Shown piece by piece: positions 35,743 through 42,630 of a stretch of DNA of 64,000 bases. The notes beneath the pieces were generated by a model that did not search any database, was not told the origin of the DNA, and saw only the letters and a program-made list of their open reading frames with translations. The stretch spans positions 20,725-84,724 of the forward strand of contig CAYNBZ010000002.1 of assembly GCA_964395975.1 (NCBI GenBank). The letters run 5' to 3'. The position numbers and the translations under genes were made by a program. Source of the stretch: Avimuribaculum sp964395975. Its GTDB lineage: Bacteria; Bacteroidota; Bacteroidia; Bacteroidales; Muribaculaceae. The number at the start of each line of letters is the position of its first letter. Positions within the stretch are counted from its first letter, which is position 1.

Positions 35743-36231
35743 ATGAACCGCAGCATCTTTTCTTTGATTATTGCTTTTGTAGTGTTGCCCTTTGTTTCGG
35801 TGTTTGCTGAAGAATCGGGCGATACAATCAAAAATAACGACAGCCGTAGCAAATGGCTTAACGATGTAAAGGACTATAAGTATCAAATGCTTGAACGCGA
35901 GGCTCAAATGACCAAAGAGCAGGCTGAACAGTTTTTTCCTTTATATCAAGAAATGGAACAAATGGTGTTTTCGGCTAATCTTGAAGCCCGCCAAATGGAA
36001 ACAGAAGTGTCATATAATTTCGAAAATGCCACTGATGAGAATTTCAGACGTGCGGCAGAGGCATTGTCAAGTGTTAAGGTTCGTGAGGCAGAAATCGAGC
36101 AGGAGTATTTCCCAAAATTTGCCAAAATATTGTCGGACAAACAATTGTTTTTACTAAAACGAGCCGAAACGCATTTCGCAACTGATATGTTAAGGCATTA
36201 CAACCGCAGTAAGGAATTAAATTCGCAATAA
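35743..36231 (+). CDS. Periplasmic helical protein, Spy/CpxP-like
   Basis: This 162-residue protein has a signal peptide (SLIIAFVVLPFVSVFA). The mature part is almost all charged helix: MLEREAQMTKEQAEQFFPLY, then EMEQMVFSANLEARQ and VREAEIEQEYFPKFAKILSD followed by KQLFLLKRAE. The helix spacing and the LSDKQLFLL motif resemble LTXXQ/Spy-type periplasmic chaperones. As third gene of the sigma operon it may report or relieve envelope stress (inference). A terminator-like hairpin lies 88 bp downstream. Confidence 0.72.
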   Translation: MNRSIFSLIIAFVVLPFVSVFAEESGDTIKNNDSRSKWLNDVKDYKYQMLEREAQMTKEQAEQFFPLYQEMEQMVFSANLEARQMETEVSYNFENATDENFRRAAEALSSVKVREAEIEQEYFPKFAKILSDKQLFLLKRAETHFATDMLRHYNRSKELNSQ

Positions 36232-36318
36232 TTTCTCTAAGCTTCAAATTTATAACACTTAACTAACTTTTTCTATAAACTACTTTCCTCTGTTTGATTA
36301 CATCTCCCGGCATTAGTG

Positions 36319-36346
36319 AACGATGCAAGGGAGTGTATCGTTTTTT
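36319..36346 (+). terminator. Terminator of the ECF sigma operon
   Basis: ACGATGC (36320-36326) and GTATCGT (36335-36341) form a 7-bp stem with one G-U, followed by TTTTT. It is a typical intrinsic terminator. Confidence 0.7.
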
Positions 36347-36441
36347 AGGGGGGTATATTATGAAAAAATCAGTAATCAACTACATTGTGGCTTTCTGTTG
36401 GCACCGATTATGTCATTAACAATAATGACAGCTGCTAATAG

Positions 36442-36783
36442 CCGAAAAGAGGACGCGGAACTTCCAAGACACCCGTAATCGGTGTCAAGGAACGCAACAC
36501 GGGCAAAGTCAATGCCGTTGTCGCCAACTACAACGAGGAAGGCAAGCAGTTGAGCGGCAGGCAGCTCTTCAACGTGCTTAAAAAGGTCTGTAAACCGGAC
36601 ATCACGGTAATAACAGACCAATTTTGGGTTATTATATATTGGATAAGGAAAATGATTGTAACTTTGTACGGTTGAAGGTAGACCATACCATCGCTTTCTC
36701 ACTCGGGGACGGCATCCACACCAACGTGGTAGAGAGCTTTTGGGCTGAGCTGAGGCGTGTTACCTTGCTATTGAAAAATGGTT
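36442..36783 (+). pseudogene. Degenerate IS1595-family transposase fragment
   Basis: In frame 1, 36442-36675 encodes KRGRGTSKTPVIGVKERN, NAVVANYNEEGKQLSG and PDITVITDQF. After a shift near 36620, frame 3 continues with LGYYILDKENDCNFVRLKVD and DGIHTNVVESFWAELRRV, then stops. These pieces are the core of an IS1595-type DDE transposase (TD and ESFW motifs). The N-terminal zinc-ribbon region and the C-terminus are missing and no terminal repeats were recognised. GC is higher than the surroundings. It lies between the sigma operon and apbE and is an old, dead insertion. Confidence 0.8.
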
Positions 36784-36847
36784 AGAGTATTCAAAGCCGT
36801 ATGCAACAGATTATTGCTCATTCAGCCGATAATATTCTTACTATTAA

Positions 36848-37870
36848 ATGACTGGTTTTATGGAGCGTAAACGAAAGTATGTAGCTTTGTGGATTGCCGT
36901 TGTAATAGCGGTAGTGGTGGCTTTCTTCAATAAAAAAGGGGAACTTGCTTATCACACCGACTCTGGTGTAGTGTGGACAACCACCTACAATGTAACGTAT
37001 GAGTCCGAACGAGAGCTTGGCGATTCTATTATTGTTGTCACTCAGTGTATTGACAAGAGTGCATCGATGTATAATCGGCATTCAGTGTTGAGCCGTATTA
37101 ATGATAATAGCATAACTGAGGTAGATCCTATTATAGAAAAATTGTTGCTTAGATCAATTGAAATCAATGGTGAAACTGGTGGGGCATTTGATCCAACTGT
37201 TGCTCCACTGATGCATTTATGGAAGCTAAAGTCCGACAGTGCGGTATTGCCAACTGAGGTGGCTATCGACAGTGTAATGAGGTATGTTGGTGTCGATAAG
37301 GTGGCTTTGGTTGATGGGAATATCAAGAAAGTCGATCACCGTGTGCAGCTTGATTTTAATGCCATTGCCAAAGGGCTTGGGTGTGATGAAGTGGCTCTGA
37401 TGCTCGACCGCAACGGAGTGAAGAATTACCTTGTGGAGATAGGAGGAGAAATTGTGGCTCGAGGTGTGAACAAGCGTGGCAAGCCATGGCTTGTGTCTAT
37501 AGACATGCCTGTTGAGAATGGCGACACAGTGTTGCATTCCTCGGCTATGGTAGTGCAATTAAGTAGCGGGGCGATAGCCACATCGGGAAATTATCGTAAC
37601 TACAAAGTGATTGACGGGCAGAAAGTGGCACATATCATCGACCCTAATACAGGTCGGTCTGCATTAAGCAACCTATTAAGTGTGACAGTCATCGCAGACG
37701 ATTGCATGAATGCCGATGCCTATGCCACGGCTTTGATGGTGATGGGGATGGAACGAGCGCAAGAATTTGCCATGTTGCATGACAATCTTGCCATAATACT
37801 TATATATGCCACGCACGATGGCGCAATACGAGTATGGCGCAGTCCTACTGTTGCCGATTATGAATTGTAG
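36848..37870 (+). CDS. apbE: FAD:protein FMN transferase
   Basis: This 340-residue enzyme attaches FMN covalently to a Thr or Ser of periplasmic or membrane flavoproteins such as NqrB/C or RnfG/D. A hydrophobic N-terminal anchor (YVALWIAVVIAVVVAFF) exports it. Motifs: GGAFDPTVAPLMHLW, LDFNAIAKGLGCDEVA, SSGAIATSGNYRNY, HIIDPNTGRSALSNLLSV and DDCMNADAYATALMVMG. The start may be ATG 36848 or, four codons on, ATG 36860. It is monocistronic; its usual Nqr/Rnf targets are not in this window. Confidence 0.94.
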   Translation: MTGFMERKRKYVALWIAVVIAVVVAFFNKKGELAYHTDSGVVWTTTYNVTYESERELGDSIIVVTQCIDKSASMYNRHSVLSRINDNSITEVDPIIEKLLLRSIEINGETGGAFDPTVAPLMHLWKLKSDSAVLPTEVAIDSVMRYVGVDKVALVDGNIKKVDHRVQLDFNAIAKGLGCDEVALMLDRNGVKNYLVEIGGEIVARGVNKRGKPWLVSIDMPVENGDTVLHSSAMVVQLSSGAIATSGNYRNYKVIDGQKVAHIIDPNTGRSALSNLLSVTVIADDCMNADAYATALMVMGMERAQEFAMLHDNLAIILIYATHDGAIRVWRSPTVADYEL

Positions 37871-37886
37871 GCGTGGAATCTTGTGA

Positions 37887-37931
37887 CATAGCAACATGAC
37901 TGCCAAGGTTTACGTATGGCAATCTGCTATG
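37887..37931. other. Nested hairpin between apbE and pstS
   Basis: Outer arms CATAGCA (37887-37893) and TGCTATG (37925-37931) are perfect. Inside, TGCCA (37901-37905) pairs with TGGCA (37917-37921). It lies 17 bp after apbE and may terminate or stabilise that mRNA; no T tract follows. Confidence 0.4.
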
Positions 37932-38027
37932 CGAGTAAAGTGTAGGCAGAAAGGACCGATTATGATTTTTTACAAAGTCGTATCAGACTTGTAACACCGT
38001 TGTTATTTTAGAGCGGAAGCATTGGCA

Positions 38028-38035
38028 TAACTTTG
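38028..38035 (+). promoter_or_regulatory. Promoter box of the pst operon
   Basis: TAACTTTG, an exact consensus -7 box followed by C, lies 34 nt before the pstS ATG. No convincing -33 element is seen, which could mean activation by a phosphate-sensing regulator. Confidence 0.6.
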
Positions 38036-38069
38036 CCATGCGATATAAAGGAAGCAACTGTTACATTAT

Positions 38070-38885
38070 ATGAATAAACAAATCGTCTTGTCTTTCGCTC
38101 TGTTATATTGTTTGCCCGGTGCTATTTTTGCCCAGCGCATCAAGGGGAGCGACACGGTGTTGCCACTTACACAAACTTTATCGGAAATCTACATGAATGA
38201 GCATCCTGAGGCAACAATCACTGTCACAGGCGGTGGCAGCGGTGTGGGTATTTCGGCATTGCTTGATGGTACGACCGATATTGCAATGGCCTCGAGAAAA
38301 ATCAAGTTCAGTGAAAAAATGAAACTCAAGCAATCGCACCATGAGCCGTGTGAGGTGATAGTGGCGTATGATGCCTTGGCTGTTATCGTCAATCCCGAAA
38401 ATCCTGTTACCCAACTTACACGCGAACAACTTGAAGCAATTTTCCGTGGAAAAATAACCAATTGGAAAGAGGTTGGAGGTGAGGATGCCAAGATCATTGT
38501 TTATTCACGGGAAACTTCGTCGGGTACATACGAGTTTTTTAAAGAGAGTGTTTTGCATAACAAGAATTACAAAAGCAGTGTGTTGTCTATGCCTGCCACG
38601 GGTGCTATAATCCAATCTGTAAGCCAAACACGTGGTGCTATAGGTTACGTTGGACTTGCTTATCTTAATTCAATGGTAAAGGCTATTTCAGTGTCATACG
38701 ATAGCGGCAAGAATTATGTTTATCCTTCAGTCGAGAGTGCGGTGAACAAAGAATATCCGGTTGTGCGTCCTCTGTATTATTACTATGATAAGTCTAACGA
38801 GGTTGCAGTGATGCCGTTTATACGCTACATAGAGTCGGCTGAAGGGCAGGCCGAAACGTTGAAATTGGGATTTATTCCACGATGA
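38070..38885 (+). CDS. pstS: Phosphate ABC transporter substrate-binding protein
   Basis: This 271-residue periplasmic phosphate-binding protein starts with a signal peptide (PGAIFAQ, cleavage near 22). Phosphate-binding loops: GSDTVLPL, TGGGSGVGISALLDGTTDIAMASR and SRETSSGTYEFF. The lobe-II segment LTREQLEAIFRGKITNWKEV followed by GGEDAKIIVYS is typical of PstS. The stop codon overlaps the pstC start (ATGA), so the two are coupled. Confidence 0.95.
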   Translation: MNKQIVLSFALLYCLPGAIFAQRIKGSDTVLPLTQTLSEIYMNEHPEATITVTGGGSGVGISALLDGTTDIAMASRKIKFSEKMKLKQSHHEPCEVIVAYDALAVIVNPENPVTQLTREQLEAIFRGKITNWKEVGGEDAKIIVYSRETSSGTYEFFKESVLHNKNYKSSVLSMPATGAIIQSVSQTRGAIGYVGLAYLNSMVKAISVSYDSGKNYVYPSVESAVNKEYPVVRPLYYYYDKSNEVAVMPFIRYIESAEGQAETLKLGFIPR

Positions 38886-40099
38886 CTCATTTATTTTTGA
38901 TGATTATGAAAAAATGGATTGATATAATAGCGAAGAAGATTTTTACTGTAAGCGGTTTCGTTACCAGTGTCGCGATTGTGTTGATTATTGCTTTCCTCTT
39001 TGCCGAAGCTGTTGGACTGTTCAGTCAACCTGTGATAGAAGATGGGTATGTGCTTGCATTGAACAAGCAAAACAACGTAAAGAATCTTAGTGCACTTGAT
39101 ATCAAAAACATTTTCGATGAGGAGATTTCCAATTGGAAAGAAGTCGGGGGTGATGATTTACCAATTATTGTGTTTCGACTTGAAGATCTGGATAAGATAT
39201 ATACTGAGGCAGAACTCGGTGATGAGTATCAGTATGCCGGTGACAAAATTGTGGAGCAGGTAGATGCGAATCAAGGTATGGTTGCCTTTGTGCCGGAAGT
39301 GCTTGTCGAAGGAGAAACGGGTCTTAACTACATCAAAGGTAGCACGATTCCGGTGAAAGATGTGTTGCTTGGAGCCGAATGGTTTCCAACGGCAACACCG
39401 TCACCCATTTTCGGTATCTTACCGCTAATCGGTGGTACTATATGGGTGAGTTTCTTTGCTATTTTATTTGCATTGCCGTTTGGATTGGCAGTATCGATTT
39501 TCCTTGCAGAGGTTGCAAATCCTCGTGTGAGCAAGGTACTCAAGCCGATGATAGAATTGCTTAATGGCATACCATCGGTGGTGTATGGATTCTTCGGCCT
39601 TGCTGTGATTGTGCCACTGTTGCAACGTGTGTTCAACTTGCCTGTGGGCGAATCAGGGCTTGCTGGCAGCATCGTGCTTGCTATAATGGCATTGCCTACC
39701 ATTATAACCGTGGCTGAGGATGCCATGCGTAGTTGTCCATGCTCAATGCGTGAGGCAAGTCTTGCACTCGGTGCCACAAAATGGCAAACGATATACAAGG
39801 TGATCATCCCATATTCTGTTTCGGGTATCACTTCAGGTGTAGTGCTTGGCATAGGGCGTGCCATAGGCGAAACGATGGCGGTGTTGATGGTAACGGGTAA
39901 TGCCGCCGTAATACCGACAAGCATACTCGAACCGTTGCGTACCATACCGGCAACTATTGCAGCCGAACTTGGTGAGGCTCCTGCTGGCGGTGCGCACTAT
40001 CAGGCATTATTCTTATTGGGCGTTATATTATTCTTCATCACATTGTTCATCAATTCTTGTGTTGAAGTGGTTTCGGCTCGCAACCGTTTAAAAAGATAA
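38882..40099 (+). CDS. pstC: Phosphate ABC transporter permease PstC with PstS-like insertion
   Basis: The permease core (~175-405) has the usual binding-protein-dependent transport signatures (LNGIPSVVYGFFGLAVIVPL, then MREASLALGATKWQTIYKV and GIGRAIGETMAVLMVTGNA). The first helix is near residues 22-43. Between it and the core, residues ~57-160 are hydrophilic and resemble lobe II of PstS: NLSALDIKNIFDEEISNWKE followed by VGGDDLPIIVF, and QGMVAFVPEVLV. With 405 residues it is about 100 longer than E. coli PstC (about 320). The segment should face the periplasm, where it could dock PstS or bind phosphate. An alternative start is the Met at codon 9. Confidence 0.93.
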   Translation: MTHLFLMIMKKWIDIIAKKIFTVSGFVTSVAIVLIIAFLFAEAVGLFSQPVIEDGYVLALNKQNNVKNLSALDIKNIFDEEISNWKEVGGDDLPIIVFRLEDLDKIYTEAELGDEYQYAGDKIVEQVDANQGMVAFVPEVLVEGETGLNYIKGSTIPVKDVLLGAEWFPTATPSPIFGILPLIGGTIWVSFFAILFALPFGLAVSIFLAEVANPRVSKVLKPMIELLNGIPSVVYGFFGLAVIVPLLQRVFNLPVGESGLAGSIVLAIMALPTIITVAEDAMRSCPCSMREASLALGATKWQTIYKVIIPYSVSGITSGVVLGIGRAIGETMAVLMVTGNAAVIPTSILEPLRTIPATIAAELGEAPAGGAHYQALFLLGVILFFITLFINSCVEVVSARNRLKR

Positions 40100-40990
40100 A
40101 TGATTATGGCAATAGAAACAAATCAATCATACAACCGTCGCAAGCACGGTATTCAGAGTTTTGCTTTCGGTGTTTTCAGAATGCTGAGTTATAGCGTAGC
40201 TGTAATTCTTTTCCTGATACTTGGATTTATTATCATTAAAGGTATAGGTGTGATTAATTGGGATTTCCTTACCCAACCACCAACAGATGGCATGACTAAG
40301 GGCGGTATCATGCCTGCCATTTTGGGTACGTTTTGGCTCATGGTTGGCAGTGCGGTGTTTGCTTTTCCTGTGGGAGTGATGAGTGGCATTTACATGAACG
40401 AATATGCGCCGCAGGGCAAGTTAGTGGCTTTTATCCGGACCATGACAAATAACCTTGCAGGTATTCCATCGATTGTGATCGGATTATTTGGTATGGCATT
40501 CTTTGTCAATTATATGGGATTTGGTGACAGCATCCTCGCTGGGTCGCTCACTCTAGGATTGCTGGCATTGCCTATTGTCATACGCACCACTGAAGAAGCC
40601 TTTAAGGATATTCCTAACAGTTATAGAGAAGGCAGCCTTGCGTTAGGAGCGACTAAAGCCCAGACCATTTGGCATGTATTGCTTCCAATGGCTGTGCCGC
40701 GTGTTATTACCGGCCTCATTTTGTCGCTTGGACGTGTGTCGGGAGAAACGGCACCGATACTTTTCACTTGCGCTGCATACTTCTTGCCACGGCTGCCGGA
40801 AGATATTCTCGACCAGTGTATGGCACTCCCATATCATTTGTATGTCGTGGCCACCAGTGGTACCGATATAGAGGCTCAAATGCCAATTGCTTATGGTACG
40901 GCATTTGTCTTAATAATGATTGTTCTCGTGATGAATCTGCTTGCCAATGGCATACGCAAACACTTTGAAAATAAATTGAAATCGAAATAA
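40100..40990 (+). CDS. pstA: Phosphate ABC transporter permease PstA
   Basis: This 296-residue inner-membrane permease has six helices. Signatures: GIMPAILGTFWLMVGSAVFAF, then NLAGIPSIVIGLFGMAFFVN and YREGSLALGATKAQTIWHVL followed by GRVSGETAPILFT. ATG 40100 directly abuts the pstC stop; the second Met (40106) is also possible. It pairs with PstC to form the phosphate channel. Confidence 0.95.
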   Translation: MIMAIETNQSYNRRKHGIQSFAFGVFRMLSYSVAVILFLILGFIIIKGIGVINWDFLTQPPTDGMTKGGIMPAILGTFWLMVGSAVFAFPVGVMSGIYMNEYAPQGKLVAFIRTMTNNLAGIPSIVIGLFGMAFFVNYMGFGDSILAGSLTLGLLALPIVIRTTEEAFKDIPNSYREGSLALGATKAQTIWHVLLPMAVPRVITGLILSLGRVSGETAPILFTCAAYFLPRLPEDILDQCMALPYHLYVVATSGTDIEAQMPIAYGTAFVLIMIVLVMNLLANGIRKHFENKLKSK

Positions 40991-40995
40991 CGGCA

Positions 40996-41748
40996 ATGAA
41001 TAAAATCGAAGCTAAAAACGTTGACTTTTATTATGGTGATTTTCATGCATTGAAAGGCATCAATATCACTATACCCAACAATCAGGTTGTGGCTTTCATC
41101 GGTCCATCGGGATGTGGCAAATCTACGTTCCTGCGCCTTTTTAACCGGATGAACGACCTTATTCCGGGGACTCGTCTTACAGGTGAAATATTGATAGATG
41201 GGCAAAACATATATGACAAGTCTGTTGATGTGGATAGCTTGCGCAAGAATGTAGGAATGGTGTTTCAGCGACCCAATCCGTTTCCCAAGAGTATTTTTGA
41301 GAATGTTGCATACGGCTTACGTGTCAATGGCATAAAAGACAAGGAATTTATCTCAAGCCGAGTGGAAACTGCTTTGAAGGGAGCTGCATTATGGAACGAG
41401 GTCAAGGACAAGCTTAAAGAGTCGGCCTATGCATTGTCGGGAGGACAGCAGCAACGTTTGTGCATAGCTCGGGCAATGGCGGTAGAGCCATCGGTTTTGC
41501 TTATGGATGAACCGGCTTCAGCACTTGACCCGATTTCGACTTCCAAAATCGAGGAGTTGATATGTGAGCTTAGTGAACAGACCACTGTGATTATTGTTAC
41601 CCACAGCATGCAGCAAGCAGCCCGTGTAAGCAACAAAACGGCATTCTTCTATCTTGGTGAAATGGTAGAATATGACAACACCAAAAAGATATTCACCCAT
41701 CCTTCGAAAGAGGCTACACAAAACTATATTACCGGACGTTTCGGTTAA
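40996..41748 (+). CDS. pstB: Phosphate ABC transporter ATPase
   Basis: This 250-residue ATPase has Walker A GPSGCGKSTFLR, Q-loop VFQRPNPFPKSIFENVAYGL, signature LSGGQQQRL, Walker B VLLMDEPASALDP and the H-loop VTHSMQQAARVS. RLFNRMNDLIPG is the PstB-specific segment. It lies 5 bp after pstA and powers phosphate import. Confidence 0.97.
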   Translation: MNKIEAKNVDFYYGDFHALKGINITIPNNQVVAFIGPSGCGKSTFLRLFNRMNDLIPGTRLTGEILIDGQNIYDKSVDVDSLRKNVGMVFQRPNPFPKSIFENVAYGLRVNGIKDKEFISSRVETALKGAALWNEVKDKLKESAYALSGGQQQRLCIARAMAVEPSVLLMDEPASALDPISTSKIEELICELSEQTTVIIVTHSMQQAARVSNKTAFFYLGEMVEYDNTKKIFTHPSKEATQNYITGRFG

Positions 41749-41796
41749 AATGTTGAAATTGTTTTAATTATTCTTTTTCTCTTATATACAAGGATT

Positions 41797-42501
41797 ATGG
41801 TAAAATTTGTAGAAAACGAACTTCAAGCCATAAGAGACGAGGTGAACGAGATGTGGAAACTTGTCTATCAGCAATTGGATGATGCATGTAAAGCCGTGCT
41901 TAATGTTGACTATGACCTTGTTGACAAGGTAGTAGTGCGCGAACGCCGTGTAAATGCTTTCGAACTTAAAATAGATGGCGATATTGAAGATTTCATAGCT
42001 CTTTATAATCCGGTTGCAGTAGATTTGCGTTTTTCGCTTGCGATGCTCAAGATAAATAACAACCTTGAGCGTATTGGCGACTATGCCGATAGCATTGCTC
42101 GCCTTGTGATACGTACGGAATTGCGAGAAGAGCATAAGCAGCTTTTTACCGAACTGAAATTACAGGAAACGTTCGATGCCGTACTTAAAATGTTGCGTAC
42201 CACTTATGATGCATTGCAAAATCAAGATATAAGTATGGCAAAGTCGGTGTTTGAAGAGGACGATATGCTTGATGTCCTCAATCGTGAGGCTATAGATGTC
42301 CTTGCCGATTATGTACGTCAGCATCCCGACAGCGTAAAATTGTGTCTTGAATTGGCTGCGGTATTCCGCAAACTTGAACGTGCCGGCGACCATATTAACA
42401 ACTTGTCTGAAGAAACTGTGTTTTACATTGATGCCGAAGTCTTGAAACATCGTAAGAACAAAATAGATAACGGTGAGAAGAGTAATGCTAATGTAGAATA
42501 A
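41797..42501 (+). CDS. phoU: Phosphate transport regulator PhoU
   Basis: This 234-residue protein is built of two three-helix bundles. Signatures: FIALYNPVAVDLRFSLAMLK, then INNNLERIGDYADSIA in the first half and CLELAAVFRKLERAGDHINN in the second. The ExxxD metal/phosphate motifs (ERIGDYAD, ERAGDHINN) are present. It dampens Pst and PhoR signalling at high phosphate. It ends the pst operon and is followed by a terminator. Confidence 0.95.
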   Translation: MVKFVENELQAIRDEVNEMWKLVYQQLDDACKAVLNVDYDLVDKVVVRERRVNAFELKIDGDIEDFIALYNPVAVDLRFSLAMLKINNNLERIGDYADSIARLVIRTELREEHKQLFTELKLQETFDAVLKMLRTTYDALQNQDISMAKSVFEEDDMLDVLNREAIDVLADYVRQHPDSVKLCLELAAVFRKLERAGDHINNLSEETVFYIDAEVLKHRKNKIDNGEKSNANVE

Positions 42502-42530
42502 AAGAAAGTCCCTGTTCATATTAAATGCAA

Positions 42531-42572
42531 GACCGGAGTGGCATGTGTATTGTCGCCCGGTCGCTTTTTTTT
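42531..42572 (+). terminator. Terminator after phoU
   Basis: GACCGG (42531-42536) pairs with CCGGTC (42557-42562), followed by GC and eight T residues. Confidence 0.7.
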
Positions 42573-42630
42573 GTGTTGGTAAAATAAATTGGGTAGGAGT
42601 GCGTTTATATTTTGACATAGAATTGGTATT

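Noticed and set aside
39050..39361. Frameshift or gene fusion artefact between pstS and pstC
   Set aside because: pstS is complete with its own stop, the pstC frame is continuous from an ATGA overlap, and the inserted segment differs in sequence from PstS, so it is a diverged domain and not an assembly error.
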